This document shows positions 8,599 to 19,416 of a stretch of DNA of 64,000 bases, piece by piece (the stretch's first letter is position 1; every line of letters begins with the position of its first letter). The notes below the pieces were generated by a model. That model searched no databases, was not told the origin of the DNA, and saw only the letters and a list, made by a program, of their open reading frames with translations. The DNA is from Enterobacter asburiae. GTDB taxonomy: Bacteria; Pseudomonadota; Gammaproteobacteria; Enterobacterales; Enterobacteriaceae. The stretch lies in contig NZ_AP019632.1 in assembly GCF_007035645.1 (NCBI RefSeq), forward strand, positions 3,968,001 to 4,032,000, given 5' to 3'. A program made the position numbers and the translations under genes.

Positions 8599-9742
8599 GC
8601 TGCGCCGAATACCGCTACACTTTCGCCAGCCCATGCTTACCTCCGGGGAATGGGCTGACCGTTTCCATAAAATGATGAACTTTTTTTAACAGTTGCCACA
8701 TCGAACGGCACTGATGGTTGCGAGTTATCGTATCGTGAAGCGCCTGCCATAACCGCTCAACGTGATTCACCCATGGCGAGTAAACCGGCTGATAAATTAC
8801 CCTGAACTTCGGATTTTCCTTTAGCCAGCGCTGTGTTTCCTGGCTTTTATGAATAATGTAGTTGTCCACGATGAGCGTGATGCTTTTCGCCCGTCGGTAC
8901 GTCGCTTTCAGATGCTTTAACAGACTGATAAATAACACTGAAGTTTTACTGTTTCCACCCACATAACTGACTTTACCTGTTCCGCTGTGCAGCGCGCCAG
9001 CCAGATAATATTTTTCATTCTGCCCCGGCGTTACCACGCGTTTTTGTTGTCCGCGCAGTTGCCAGTCCGCACCAATTTTGGGATTAAGATGGATATCCAC
9101 TTCATCTTCATAAAAGACCGGATGCTCTGCGCTGCATTCGTCCAGTGCTTTATGGATTGCTGCCATCTTTTCATCTTTATACGGGTCACGGATACGCAGG
9201 GTTGGCGCAGCCCTGCGCCATACAAGTCCCGCAGACGGCAACCAGCGCCGCACAGTTCCGGCATGTAACTGGCATCCGGTTATCTCATTGATTTTTATTG
9301 CCAGCAGTTCTGTACTCCAGCGGGAACGCTGGTAGCCAAAATCGCCGGGAGCGTGTTTTACCAGCTCGCGTAACAGTGTGTAGATATGCTCAAACGGCCA
9401 GCGGCGGGCACGCCCGGCAGGTAATGATTTCAGCCCTTCAACACCCGACTGCGTGAACCAGTTAATCCAGCGCCCAATAGAGGAACGGGCGCAGCAGAGC
9501 GTTCTGGCAACGTCGCTGACGCGGTCGCCCCGGTGCAGCATCAGCATGGTAGTCAGTCTGCGGGCATAATTTTTATCGTGCGTTTTATGGATGGCTTTCT
9601 GCATCAGGCGTCGTTCGTCACGGGGAATTGGTGCTATGATCGGCATCGCTCAGTCCGGTTGGTGATTTGTGATTTTTGGCGATTGATCAGATCGCACAAT
9701 CCGGGCTGAGTTCCCTCAAAGTGATCTACTATTCCGCGCAGC
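8599..9742 (-). mobile_element. IS630-family insertion sequence with TA duplication
   Basis: The element is 1,144 bp. Its ends are imperfect inverted repeats starting GCTGCGCCGAATA on the left and, read inwards, GCTGCGCGGAATA on the right. They are flanked by a TA at 8597-8598 and 9743-9744. TA duplication is diagnostic of IS630/Tc1-mariner elements. It inserted about 75 bp upstream of the symE LexA box, apparently leaving that promoter intact. Confidence 0.88.
8615..9646 (-). CDS. IS630-family transposase
   Basis: This 343-residue protein has an N-terminal winged-helix/HTH region (VARTLCCARSSIGRWINWF) and a DDE catalytic domain. Motifs are YEDEVDIHLNPKIGADW (first Asp), SITLIVDNYIIHKS (second Asp) and YSPWVNHVERLWQALHD (Glu). 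All three acidic residues are present and the frame is intact, so the element may be active. Confidence 0.92.
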   Translation of the reverse strand: MPIIAPIPRDERRLMQKAIHKTHDKNYARRLTTMLMLHRGDRVSDVARTLCCARSSIGRWINWFTQSGVEGLKSLPAGRARRWPFEHIYTLLRELVKHAPGDFGYQRSRWSTELLAIKINEITGCQLHAGTVRRWLPSAGLVWRRAAPTLRIRDPYKDEKMAAIHKALDECSAEHPVFYEDEVDIHLNPKIGADWQLRGQQKRVVTPGQNEKYYLAGALHSGTGKVSYVGGNSKTSVLFISLLKHLKATYRRAKSITLIVDNYIIHKSQETQRWLKENPKFRVIYQPVYSPWVNHVERLWQALHDTITRNHQCRSMWQLLKKVHHFMETVSPFPGGKHGLAKV

Positions 9743-9894
9743 TATTTAGCATGTAGGCGGATTGAAATATACCTTTAACAATAAAGATGAATCACAAGAG
9801 TACTTATACTCATCCTATAAAACTATAGAAGGGGACTCTATTTTATACTTTAGTCATACTAAAGTGCTACAAAATTTATAGAAGCCCCACATTG

Positions 9895-11925
9895 CTATAA
9901 CATTACCATGGCTTCGCTGCCATTTTCATCTAATACTTCTTCAAGAGCAGGCCATATATCAAAAAATGGATAGGTTATTTTCAATTTACCACATTGCACA
10001 TGATATGTAAGCTGTTGAACTCTTCGACGCTTGATTGAAATAGAAGGTAATGTATTTAAAAAAGCCATCATCTTATCTATAGTGATCTCACCATGATAAA
10101 GATGAGCACTTTCGGGCTTTATGATTGTTCGCATACCATTCCTTAACTCAATAGTTGTACTCGAGAGACGCTCAATAAAGCTATAAAATGAAGTTTTATC
10201 AATCACATAACAATCTTTTTGATGGTAAATATCACCAAAAACTGAGGTTGTTATAATCATTTTATGTATACCTTTTGGTGTCCATTTTTTTGATAATTTT
10301 AGGGCATCGCGAACCAAATCTAATTGATTTGAATAAAAGTCAGCATAGCGTGTTACTTGCTTTATCCAGGAAGATTTAGCATGAAGTTCAGAACTATCCC
10401 CATTGATGTTTACTAGCGTTTGATAATAACGATTAAAATGTATAGGATGTCCGTTAGACTTCAATTCAATAAAAAACAAATGATCATCAATCAACATTGC
10501 ACAGTCGCATTCATAATTTTTTCGTAATGAAAGTTGCTCTGCACAAACCCCTGCATTTTTAAGCCGCTGAATAAATTGCCGCTCATGGCTTTTACCTTTA
10601 TCCTGACTTGTGATATGTTTTGCGCTGAATAAAGAAAGTAAGGAGCGAGTCGCACAACTCATAGAAACAATTGAAGGCATCAAAAAAAGACTATCGCCAC
10701 AAGCAAGTAACGGACAATCGTTTATATCGAGTGCTTTATCATCAAATGTAAAATAATCGGTGACTAATGCAGCTATAGTCCAGGAAAGTCCTCCCTTAAC
10801 AAAAAATTGAATCCATTCCTGACGCGTATAACTTATAACCCAATCTTTAAGATTTAGTCCTCCCGGAACTGTTTTTTTAAAACGATTATCCATCTCCTCT
10901 TTTGCTAATTCTATTAACATTTCGTATGCATGAATCCATGAATAAATATTCACACCTCCATACTCAATATATAGATCCTCCGGTGACATATTTTCCATTT
11001 CACTAAAATAAGCGATTGAGAAAAAATCTCTTTTGTTTATCCATTCTGGAACAAGGGGTTTCATCTGCTCAATAAAATTAGGATTTTCTTTCAGGAGCCC
11101 CAGAATTTCGTAAAAGAGGCTGGTTCCACGCATAGAGAATCGCGAACGAGCTATCTCATAAGCTTTATATGCACAATGTTCATCTACAATTAAAGATGTG
11201 TTATTTAAATCTGAGTAGCTAAACTCTGCATTACAAAACCGATAAAGGTCACTGATACGATTTAGAGAGTCAAAATCATCCCACTCTTTAAGCCAATTTC
11301 CAGTTTTTTTAACCGCTTGCTCAGAACAATCGTGCTCAAGATCCAGAGTATTTAGATTTCGCAATTCTCTAAAAATATTGCCGGTATAACTAGATATTTG
11401 ATCAAAAATCATGCTAACTGATTTCATATCCTGAGGTGTAATATTTTCCGATAGAGGCAAACCATCAATTCTTATCACTACGGGGAATATATTATCTAGT
11501 CGTTCACTGGGAACATTTTTAAGCAAAGAACATATAATACTCATACTTATTTCAGAGAAAATTAAAAATGCATTAAGCTTGTACTCACCTCCTAAAATTT
11601 TATAATACCGTTTTTCCATCACTCTAACTCTTCGGAAGAAATTATTATATGCCAAATGAATGGTGCGACACTCATTTTCGGTCTTTAAAATAAGATCGCG
11701 ATGAACAGGAAAGCGTACTAAAAGTTGATAAATGCATCGACCAAAATAAAGAATATAATCTTCTTCAGACTGTTCGGAAAAGCGATTGTAATAAAGAGAT
11801 GAAATTTTAAGAAGACTTAGAGCGTGTTTAACTTCAACTTTACCAATCCATTCTTTATAGAATTCATAAAAACTTTCAGCATCATCTGCCAATTTTTTGA
11901 TTGCGCGTACATCGTAATATAACAT
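9895..11925 (-). CDS. Large protein with C-terminal PD-(D/E)XK nuclease-like domain, unknown
   Basis: The 676-residue protein is mainly helical with no known family over its first 440 residues. Near its end, NYECDCAMLIDDHLFFIELK places Asp474 and Glu487-x-Lys489 in the order of a PD-(D/E)XK nuclease core, like NERD-type or restriction nucleases. I chose ATG 11925 because AAGG lies before it; ATG 11988 would add 21 mostly hydrophobic residues. The DNA is AT-rich, unlike the hsd genes. Its place between symE, an IS and a type I restriction operon suggests a defence role. It lacks any visible helicase or ATPase motif, so it may work alone. Confidence 0.65.
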   Translation of the reverse strand: MLYYDVRAIKKLADDAESFYEFYKEWIGKVEVKHALSLLKISSLYYNRFSEQSEEDYILYFGRCIYQLLVRFPVHRDLILKTENECRTIHLAYNNFFRRVRVMEKRYYKILGGEYKLNAFLIFSEISMSIICSLLKNVPSERLDNIFPVVIRIDGLPLSENITPQDMKSVSMIFDQISSYTGNIFRELRNLNTLDLEHDCSEQAVKKTGNWLKEWDDFDSLNRISDLYRFCNAEFSYSDLNNTSLIVDEHCAYKAYEIARSRFSMRGTSLFYEILGLLKENPNFIEQMKPLVPEWINKRDFFSIAYFSEMENMSPEDLYIEYGGVNIYSWIHAYEMLIELAKEEMDNRFKKTVPGGLNLKDWVISYTRQEWIQFFVKGGLSWTIAALVTDYFTFDDKALDINDCPLLACGDSLFLMPSIVSMSCATRSLLSLFSAKHITSQDKGKSHERQFIQRLKNAGVCAEQLSLRKNYECDCAMLIDDHLFFIELKSNGHPIHFNRYYQTLVNINGDSSELHAKSSWIKQVTRYADFYSNQLDLVRDALKLSKKWTPKGIHKMIITTSVFGDIYHQKDCYVIDKTSFYSFIERLSSTTIELRNGMRTIIKPESAHLYHGEITIDKMMAFLNTLPSISIKRRRVQQLTYHVQCGKLKITYPFFDIWPALEEVLDENGSEAMVML

Positions 11926-12440
11926 GTATCGTACCTTAATAATTAATTGCCATATAATCAGTATGTAATAAAACCACGCCCACCACAACGAATTAACTTC
12001 AGAAAATTAAACTTGATATTAGTTATAATGACTATGAGTGATCTCAAGATAGAAATTGGCAATCAAGCCTGAGGTTGACAACTCCCCATGTAAACTTAGT
12101 TTTCACTTAGCAAGGGTGATATGATCAATATGCTTTTGAATTAGATACAACCATTATTTATATTTTTTCTTTATTTTTTTGCACTTAAGTTAGCCTGAGC
12201 CCCTTTAATACTTAATTGTATTATCACTCCGACAAAACCTGGCCCTCCATGTTGGTAACTCACGGAGAGTAATACTAACCTACTTTAAAATTGCTAGTGT
12301 AAGACTCCACAAGAATTACTACCTCTCTAAATCGGAAATTTAAAATAGTTCACTGGAGTATTAATTGTAAAATAAAGGGTAACCGGAGATATGTTTAATT
12401 AAGCTCCTCGTCACTCCGGCGCCCCTGCATCGAATAATTG
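11926..12440. other. Gene-free AT-rich stretch between PD-(D/E)XK gene and hsdR
   Basis: No reading frame with family similarity or ribosome site was seen. The first 80 bp next to the PD-(D/E)XK gene hold AT-rich sequence suited to its promoter on the minus strand. No clear terminator follows hsdR. Confidence 0.5.
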
Positions 12441-15400
12441 CTAAGCCCCTTTCAACATATCAAACACCACCCGAGCAAAGCCCTTCGCCAGTTCAGGATT
12501 AGAGAGATATTGTACCATCATCTCCTGCTGGGCTTCGTTGCTGTCCATGACGGCATCATCAATCGCCTTCGGGAAATCGCCCAACATCGCCTGTTCGCGC
12601 GTATTGTTCGCGATCTGGGTCATTACCGCCTGGTTTTCTGACAACTTGTCGCGCACCGCAAAGGCATAATTGATCATGTCTTTATCGGTCAGATTATCGG
12701 TGACAAAAAGCTCGTTCAGACGAGCCAGGATATTTGAAAGAAACTCCTCTTTCTTGTCCTTTGGTTTCGCCGTTCCGACATCATTACCCGGTTTGATTTT
12801 GTATTCTTCAGCATCCTCTTGCAGCTTCAGGTGCTGTTCGTGGAGTTTGGACAGGCGGTAATGGCTCATCTCCACGTTGCTTAAATCAATTTCATCTTCT
12901 TCAATACGCTGTTCATGCAGTAACGGACGCAAATGGCGAGCAAAGAGACTCAGCTTTTCAAGGTTCTTGTCGTCATAATCGACGATTTGCGACATAAACT
13001 CGTAAAAGCGGACAAAGCTGCCAAGATCTTTCTTGAAGATATCCAGCTTACTTTTTTCTTTCTCGCACTCTTTGAAGGTATTTTCCGCATTGGTGATCAA
13101 CACAACATCGCCGGTCTTCTTGGTACGTTCAAACATCTCTTTAGCCAGCACATACGCATCAATCGCTGAGGTATAACGATGCTTCCAGCGCTCCACCGCA
13201 GGTTTGCAGATATTGCTAATGGCCGCGTTGGATTTGTTTTTACTGAAGAACGCCTCGCAGAACTGCTCCACTTCGTTCCACAGGAAAATACCGCTGGTAC
13301 GCAGCTTTTCAAACAGTTCAAAGACGAGCTGCGGATCGCTAACATCCGTCAGCTCGGCTGTCTGGTAGTACGGCTGGAAAGCACCCAAAATCTCATCGGG
13401 TTCGTTGTAGAAATCGAGCACAAAGGTGCCGGACTGCGCCTTCCCAGGATAGGTGCGGTTCAGACGCGACAGCGTCTGTACGCACTCCACGCCGCCCAGC
13501 TTTTTATCCACATACATGGCGCACAGCTTAGGCTGGTCAAAACCGGTCTGGAATTTGTTGGCCACCAGCATCACCTGGTAGTCGTCGGTATCAAACGCTT
13601 TACGCATATCCCGGCCTTTCAGGCCTGGGTTCATATTGATTTCGGTGAACTTCTGGTTAAGAAGCGCAAGGCTGTTGTGGTCATCTTCATGGAATTCCAC
13701 TTCCCCGGAGAATGCCACCATTGCACTTATCTTGTCGTACTTGTGCTCGGCAATGTATTTATCGAATGCCAGCTTGTAGCGCACCGCCGCTTTGCGGGAA
13801 CTGGTCACCACCATCGCTTTTGCCTGGCCGGCCAGTAAGTGCATCACATGCTTGCGGAAGTGCTCAACAATCACCTTCACCTTCTGCGACACGTTATGAT
13901 CGTGCAGCGAGACCCACTGGTTCAGTTTGATCTTCGCTTTTTTGCTGTCTACTTCCCGGTCAGGATCGTCTAGTTTTTGCAGCAGCTTGTACGCCACCTT
14001 GTAGTTGGTGTAGTTCTTCAGCACATCAAGAATAAAGCCTTCTTCGATGGCCTGACGCATGGAGTAAACGTGGAACGCTTCCGGTTTGTTCGTTTTCGAT
14101 GCCGGTTCCTGTGGATTAGGGCGACGGCCAAACAGCTCCAGCGTTTTGGCTTTCGGCGTAGCGGTGAAGGCGTAATAGTTGAGGTTGTTGCTGCCTTTAC
14201 GCGCGGCGACGGTAGCATCCAGAATATCTTCGGAAGACATTTCCACATCGTCATCCGTTTCTTCGGTCATCAGCACTTCTTTCAGCTGACGCGCCGTAGA
14301 ACCACTCTGCGAGGAGTGCGCTTCATCGGCAATCACCGCGTATTTTCGCTGCTTGAGGCTGACGTTGCTCTCTATCGTCTTAAGAACAAACGGGAAGGTC
14401 TGAATGGTGACGATGATAATCGGCTGCGCGTTTAAAAGCGCATTCCCCAGCTTCTCCGATTTAGAACCGTCGCCCTCTTTGTTATTGATACGCCCGACCA
14501 CGCCATCCTGATGTTCGAACTGATAGATGGTGTCCTGCAGCTGATCGTCAAGCACGGTGCGGTCCGTCACCACAATCACCGAGTGGAACTGCTTTTCGCC
14601 ATTCTCATCGTACAGGCGGGAAAGCTGATGTGCCGTCCAGGCGATAGAGTTCGATTTGCCCGACCCCGCACTGTGCTGAATCAGGTATTTATTGCCGGTG
14701 CCTTCCACCGTGGCGGCGATGATCAGTTTGTTCACCACATCCCACTGGTGATAGCGCGGGAAAATCAGGCTCTCGCTTTTGTACTTCAGGCCAATGGCAT
14801 TTTCTTTTTCGACAATTTGCAGATGCACAAAATTGGCCAGTATTTTCAGCAGATTATCCGGCAGCAGCACCTCATTCCACAGATAGCTGGTGGCGTAGTC
14901 ATTGGCATCTTCCGGGATATCATTCCCCGCGCCGCCGTCATGGGTGCCTTTGTTAAACGGCAGGAAGAAGGTTTTATCACCTTCAAGTTTGGTCGCCATA
15001 AACACTTCGTACTGGCTGACGGCAAAGTGCACCAGCGCGCCGCGTTTAAAGGTCAGCAGCGGCTCAGGTTTATTGGTGCCAGGATCTTTTGGCAAACGCG
15101 TTTTCTTATACTGCGTGATGGCGTTTTGCACCGCCTGCTTAAATTCTGACTTCAGTTCGAGGGTAGCAATCGGCAGGCCATTAACGAACAACACCAGGTC
15201 AATACGCCATTTCTTCGCCTTAACACCCGTTTCTTCAAATGCGGCTTTCGACGCATGCGGGCTGTAAACCAGCTCCGGTACGATGCGACAGATATTCTGT
15301 TTGTAGCGCGTCAGGGTTTCAGGGTTGAGGTTATGTTCCGGTTTAAACTGGCACAGGGAAAAACGCGCATTATGGCTTTTGATACCATGACGCAGCACGC

Positions 15401-15689
15401 CGAGCGTACCGTAAGTGCGAGACAAAACATCGGTGGCGTTGATATCCGCTTTTTTCAGCTGCGCCACCAGCGCATCGAGGAAATGACGCTCGGTATCGGT
15501 AGGGTAAATTTTGGCAAACTTCTCCCACTCCTGCGGCTGCGTGGTCTGCACAAAGGTCAGTGCATCCTGTGAATACAGCGCACGTTCGCGATCGTAGCCG
15601 TCGGTTTTGCCACAAATCCAGCCTCTTGCCTCCATCTGAGCAATCATCTCATTCTGGAAAATCAGCTCTTTGGTGCTGTCCATGCTCAT
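12441..15689 (-). CDS. hsdR: Type I restriction enzyme, R (motor/nuclease) subunit HsdR
   Basis: The 1,082-residue subunit translocates and cuts unmodified DNA as part of the R2M2S complex. An N-terminal nuclease domain shows Asp plus ELK in WRIDLVLFVNGLPIATLELK. The Walker A is HSAGSGKSNSIAW near residue 343 and the DEAH box is VIADEAHSSQSG. Motif VI-like QTLSRLNRTYPGK follows. The C-terminal helical domain contacts the methylase. ATGA overlap with hsdS and GGAGG before the start show coupling. All catalytic motifs look intact. Confidence 0.93.
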   Translation of the reverse strand: MSMDSTKELIFQNEMIAQMEARGWICGKTDGYDRERALYSQDALTFVQTTQPQEWEKFAKIYPTDTERHFLDALVAQLKKADINATDVLSRTYGTLGVLRHGIKSHNARFSLCQFKPEHNLNPETLTRYKQNICRIVPELVYSPHASKAAFEETGVKAKKWRIDLVLFVNGLPIATLELKSEFKQAVQNAITQYKKTRLPKDPGTNKPEPLLTFKRGALVHFAVSQYEVFMATKLEGDKTFFLPFNKGTHDGGAGNDIPEDANDYATSYLWNEVLLPDNLLKILANFVHLQIVEKENAIGLKYKSESLIFPRYHQWDVVNKLIIAATVEGTGNKYLIQHSAGSGKSNSIAWTAHQLSRLYDENGEKQFHSVIVVTDRTVLDDQLQDTIYQFEHQDGVVGRINNKEGDGSKSEKLGNALLNAQPIIIVTIQTFPFVLKTIESNVSLKQRKYAVIADEAHSSQSGSTARQLKEVLMTEETDDDVEMSSEDILDATVAARKGSNNLNYYAFTATPKAKTLELFGRRPNPQEPASKTNKPEAFHVYSMRQAIEEGFILDVLKNYTNYKVAYKLLQKLDDPDREVDSKKAKIKLNQWVSLHDHNVSQKVKVIVEHFRKHVMHLLAGQAKAMVVTSSRKAAVRYKLAFDKYIAEHKYDKISAMVAFSGEVEFHEDDHNSLALLNQKFTEINMNPGLKGRDMRKAFDTDDYQVMLVANKFQTGFDQPKLCAMYVDKKLGGVECVQTLSRLNRTYPGKAQSGTFVLDFYNEPDEILGAFQPYYQTAELTDVSDPQLVFELFEKLRTSGIFLWNEVEQFCEAFFSKNKSNAAISNICKPAVERWKHRYTSAIDAYVLAKEMFERTKKTGDVVLITNAENTFKECEKEKSKLDIFKKDLGSFVRFYEFMSQIVDYDDKNLEKLSLFARHLRPLLHEQRIEEDEIDLSNVEMSHYRLSKLHEQHLKLQEDAEEYKIKPGNDVGTAKPKDKKEEFLSNILARLNELFVTDNLTDKDMINYAFAVRDKLSENQAVMTQIANNTREQAMLGDFPKAIDDAVMDSNEAQQEMMVQYLSNPELAKGFARVVFDMLKGA

Positions 15690-17056
15690 GCGGTGGCCTC
15701 CTGTGGCTCCTCAACATCTTGCGTGTCCGTGGCAACCCAATCGCGGACGTCGATTTTTCCGGTGACGGCGGCTGAGATCAGGGCGGTGCGGCGTTCCTGG
15801 AGTAAAGAAAGCATATCCTCAACTCTATTTATGCTGCTTTTTATTTTCTCAATTTTGTTAAATGCCCAGTCGATTAAATTACGCTGTTCTTCAATAGGTG
15901 GAAATGTAGATTTTAACCCTCTAACATTGTCCATTCCTATAGTTTTTATAGTAGCGCCAAAAGTATAACGTTCGAACTCTTTTTCCATCGCATAAAAAAC
16001 AAGAAGCAGAAATTCTGGAATGATAAATTTTTCATCACAGACCCATGCAATCAAATGTTGTGAAACCGCCATCGATTTTGTAGTTATCGCACTAAGCCCA
16101 ATGGATGCATCGCGTGTGAAAACGACAGCACGCGCTGGTAATAAATGAGCGGAAGAATTAGCCATTCCAAGTTCACTTATTTTATAAAAAGTATCTTCTA
16201 TATAGTCTACTTCCTTCAATTGTTTTGAGTCATTTAACGACACCCATGGGATATTACAACTGACCCAGTATTCTGGTTTTGTTCTGCTAGGTGTATGTCC
16301 ACTTTCTATTTTTGCATAATTTTTAATACGACTTACACGCCAATGCTCCGGCACTTCCCCCAACCACTCAACACCAGAATCTTTCATGGGCACATCAGGG
16401 TTTAGCCCTTTGGTGACGGCATGGCTAATCACTGCCTGACGTTTTTCTTTCAGCAGTTCAATCAGTTGCTGTTGTTTCTCGATCAGGTTGTCGATTTTTG
16501 CGGTTTCGTGATCTAAAAAAGCAACGATCAACGTTTGGTCATTTAGTACAGGGGCAGAGACTTTTAAAGATGAAACTTTTTCTTGATTTATATTGGGCTG
16601 ACCGCCACCAGAAGAAAGACGAATAATGTCAGTTCTATATGCCTGCAACCAATAATAAAGATATTGATTGTTAATAATTTTAGATTTCGTCATTACGCAA
16701 CATGCTTGATTAGTTGTTGCATCGACACCAAGAATACCTAACCGTCCGATTGTCGCTCCATACATAGCAATTACTACAGAACCTGCTGGATGGATTTTTA
16801 AAGCAGAAAAAATTTGTAAGGTGGATTCCTTAACCTTCTTATCAGTATCATAAATAATTTTTTCTCGAAGTTCACCAGTAGTAACCCATGGTATATCTCC
16901 TTGAAAATAAGATTCATTGTTCGAGGTCGGTGTTGTTCCTGAACCAATAACTTCATAAGCATGTGATAACTTCCACATTTGCCATGATGTAGGAATCTCC
17001 CCCAACCACTCAACCCCAGAATCCTTATACTCCGGATACGCTTTATACTTAGCCAT
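15686..17056 (-). CDS. hsdS: Type I restriction specificity subunit HsdS
   Basis: The 456-residue protein has two target-recognition domains. Each is introduced by the same motif (KDSGVEWLGEIPTSW near residue 10 and KDSGVEWLGEVPEHW near residue 225) and followed by a coiled-coil spacer (LIEKQQQLIELLKEKRQAVI; LSLLQERRTALISAAVTGKI). Each half reads one part of a bipartite DNA target. Base composition falls to AT-rich in the recognition domains, as usual for HsdS genes that exchange these parts. Its start overlaps the hsdM stop by one base. Confidence 0.93.
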   Translation of the reverse strand: MAKYKAYPEYKDSGVEWLGEIPTSWQMWKLSHAYEVIGSGTTPTSNNESYFQGDIPWVTTGELREKIIYDTDKKVKESTLQIFSALKIHPAGSVVIAMYGATIGRLGILGVDATTNQACCVMTKSKIINNQYLYYWLQAYRTDIIRLSSGGGQPNINQEKVSSLKVSAPVLNDQTLIVAFLDHETAKIDNLIEKQQQLIELLKEKRQAVISHAVTKGLNPDVPMKDSGVEWLGEVPEHWRVSRIKNYAKIESGHTPSRTKPEYWVSCNIPWVSLNDSKQLKEVDYIEDTFYKISELGMANSSAHLLPARAVVFTRDASIGLSAITTKSMAVSQHLIAWVCDEKFIIPEFLLLVFYAMEKEFERYTFGATIKTIGMDNVRGLKSTFPPIEEQRNLIDWAFNKIEKIKSSINRVEDMLSLLQERRTALISAAVTGKIDVRDWVATDTQDVEEPQEATA

Positions 17057-19416
17057 CAGGAATGTACCTCCTGCAGCAGCTTCATAATCTCGGCGCTGAC
17101 CGCATCCAGGTCGGCATCAATTTCTTCCAGTGGGCGCGGCGGCTGGTAGACATAGAAATGGCGGTTAAACGGAATCTCGTAACCGACAATCCCCACTTCG
17201 TTATCTTTGGCATCGCGCTTATCAGCGTTGATCCACGCGTCATTCACGTGCGGCAGCACTTCTGCTTCGAAGTAGTTTTCAATCAGGTCGCTGGTGGACA
17301 CTGCTGGGTTCAGCGGCACGTTTTCGTTATCGCGCAGCTCGCCGTCCTGTTCAAACTCTACCACTTTGCCTTTGTACTCAAACGCCCCGTACAACGGCTG
17401 AGCGGCTTCTTTCAGCACTTTCTTCACTACCGGCTCGGCATCCGGGTTTTTGGTGGTGATGGCGTCGATAAACTGCTTGTTCTCTTTAGCGTCCAGCTTC
17501 ACGCCAGCCGTTTTGATGGCACCTTTCAGGGTCAACTGGAACTGGTTGAAGTCATTGCTCACCAGCGTTTTGCCACCCGCCTGCGTACCCAGAGCTGCCT
17601 GAATCTGCTGTGCTTTTTCCATTAACCCGCGCTGCGCCAGCCACAGTTTGCTGTCGAGCAGGTCTTTAATCTGCTTCTCTTTCAGCTCTGCAAATTCAGC
17701 TTTGATGATGGCACGCGCTTCTGCTTCCAGTTCGGAGAAATCACCATAGGCCCCCTCCTGCCACTGGGACGCGAACTCTTCGTACAGGCGTTCCATCGGC
17801 GCGTTAAACGGCTTCGGCGCAAAGCGCAGCGTCGCAATCGCCTCATCCGTCAACTGAGCGGATAAACGCAGCGGACGTTCAATGGTCAGGCGGCGGTAGC
17901 CAAATTCGGTGCTGTTAAAGATTTTACTGGCGAAGGTTTTCGGCGCTTCGGTTTTAGCTGTGGCAGGCTGGCGACCACGGCTGGATTTTTGCTCAGCGGC
18001 TTTTTCCAGACCAAGCTCTTCCAGAGTGGTGGCATCCACCACCTTAAAATCACCGAAGGTCTGGGTAATAATCTTAATATCGTCTTCGCCCATCAGGTTA
18101 CGCTTGGAACCCAGCGATTTACGCATTTTGCCGCACAGGTTGGTGCCATCAATCAGCTGCACTTTGCCTTTACGCTCAGGCGCTTTTTTGTTGGAGAGGA
18201 TCCAGACGTAGGTGGCAATGCCTGTGTTGTAGAACATGTCCGTTGGCAGCGCGACGATGCCTTCCAGCAAATCGGCTTCCAGAATGTAGCGCCGGATTTC
18301 GCTCTCACCGCTGCCCGCACCACCGGTAAACAGTGGCGAACCGTTAAGGATAATCCCGATGCGCCCGCCGTTGCTCACGGTGCCATCCACGTTGTGGTTG
18401 TCGCGCATTTTGCTGATCAGGTGCATCAGGAACAGCAGCGAGCCGTCGGAAACACGCGGCAGGCCTGGTCCAAATCGACCGTTAAAACCTTTCTGCGTAT
18501 GTTCGTCGTTAATCTCGCCCTCAATCTTCTTCCAGTCCACGCCAAACGGCGGGTTAGAGAGCATGTAGTCGAACTGATCCTGCGGCAGCTGGTCGTTAGA
18601 GAGAGTGTTACCCAGCTTAATGCGGCTGACGTCCTGACCTTTGATCAGCATGTCGGCTTTACAGATTGCGTAGGATTCCGGGTTCAGCTCCTGACCAAAG
18701 GCACGCATCACCGCGTTAGGGTTCAGTTCGTGCACATATTCCATGCCTGAAGAGAGGAAGCCGCCGGTTCCGGCCGTCGGGTCGTAAATGGTGCGGATGA
18801 TACCGGGCTGCGTCAGGGCCTCATCATCTTCCATAAACACCAGCGAGGTAGTCAGACGCACGATATCGCGTGGGGTGAAATGTTCACCGGCGGTCTCGTT
18901 AGAGCTTTCCGCAAAACGTCGGATAAGCTCTTCAAACACCAGGCCCATTTCATAGTTGGAAATCGCTTTCGGGCTGAGATCGGTGGTGGCGAATTTCTTC
19001 ACCACCTTGAACAGCAGATTGGCATCTTCCAGCAGACCGACAAACTCACTGAATTTGAAGTGTTCGAAGATTTCACGTGCGTCCGGGGAGAACGCCTGTA
19101 CGTAGCTTTCCAGGTTGGCTTTGATGTCGTTCTGCCCCATCTTGCCCAGATCCATCTTCGAGGTATTAAAGAAGGAAAGGCCGCTGGCGCGCAACAGAAA
19201 CTTCTCTTTCGCATCTTCCGGCAGCGGGCTGGTTTTTAATTCATCATATTTCGCCACCACCGCGTCTTTGGTCCCCGCCAACACACATTCAAGGCGGCGC
19301 AGCAGCGTAAAGGGAAGGATCACGCGCCCGTACTGAGACTGTTTAAAATCACCGCGCAGCAGATCGGCCACCGACCAGATAAACGCAGCCGTTTGAGAAA
19401 AGTTAGTGTTAGTCAT
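17056..19416 (-). CDS. hsdM: Type I restriction-modification DNA methyltransferase HsdM
   Basis: This 786-residue adenine-N6 methylase has SAM motif I in [11 protein letters not shown] and catalytic motif IV in [10 protein letters not shown]. The N-terminal HsdM helical domain starts [21 protein letters not shown] long C-terminal extension makes it larger than classic HsdM proteins (about 490-540 residues), a size seen in one subgroup of type I systems. ATG 19416 has GAGGG before it; the frame is open 43 codons further but without homology. It is first in the order hsdM-hsdS-hsdR. Confidence 0.92.
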   Translation of the reverse strand: MTNTNFSQTAAFIWSVADLLRGDFKQSQYGRVILPFTLLRRLECVLAGTKDAVVAKYDELKTSPLPEDAKEKFLLRASGLSFFNTSKMDLGKMGQNDIKANLESYVQAFSPDAREIFEHFKFSEFVGLLEDANLLFKVVKKFATTDLSPKAISNYEMGLVFEELIRRFAESSNETAGEHFTPRDIVRLTTSLVFMEDDEALTQPGIIRTIYDPTAGTGGFLSSGMEYVHELNPNAVMRAFGQELNPESYAICKADMLIKGQDVSRIKLGNTLSNDQLPQDQFDYMLSNPPFGVDWKKIEGEINDEHTQKGFNGRFGPGLPRVSDGSLLFLMHLISKMRDNHNVDGTVSNGGRIGIILNGSPLFTGGAGSGESEIRRYILEADLLEGIVALPTDMFYNTGIATYVWILSNKKAPERKGKVQLIDGTNLCGKMRKSLGSKRNLMGEDDIKIITQTFGDFKVVDATTLEELGLEKAAEQKSSRGRQPATAKTEAPKTFASKIFNSTEFGYRRLTIERPLRLSAQLTDEAIATLRFAPKPFNAPMERLYEEFASQWQEGAYGDFSELEAEARAIIKAEFAELKEKQIKDLLDSKLWLAQRGLMEKAQQIQAALGTQAGGKTLVSNDFNQFQLTLKGAIKTAGVKLDAKENKQFIDAITTKNPDAEPVVKKVLKEAAQPLYGAFEYKGKVVEFEQDGELRDNENVPLNPAVSTSDLIENYFEAEVLPHVNDAWINADKRDAKDNEVGIVGYEIPFNRHFYVYQPPRPLEEIDADLDAVSAEIMKLLQEVHS

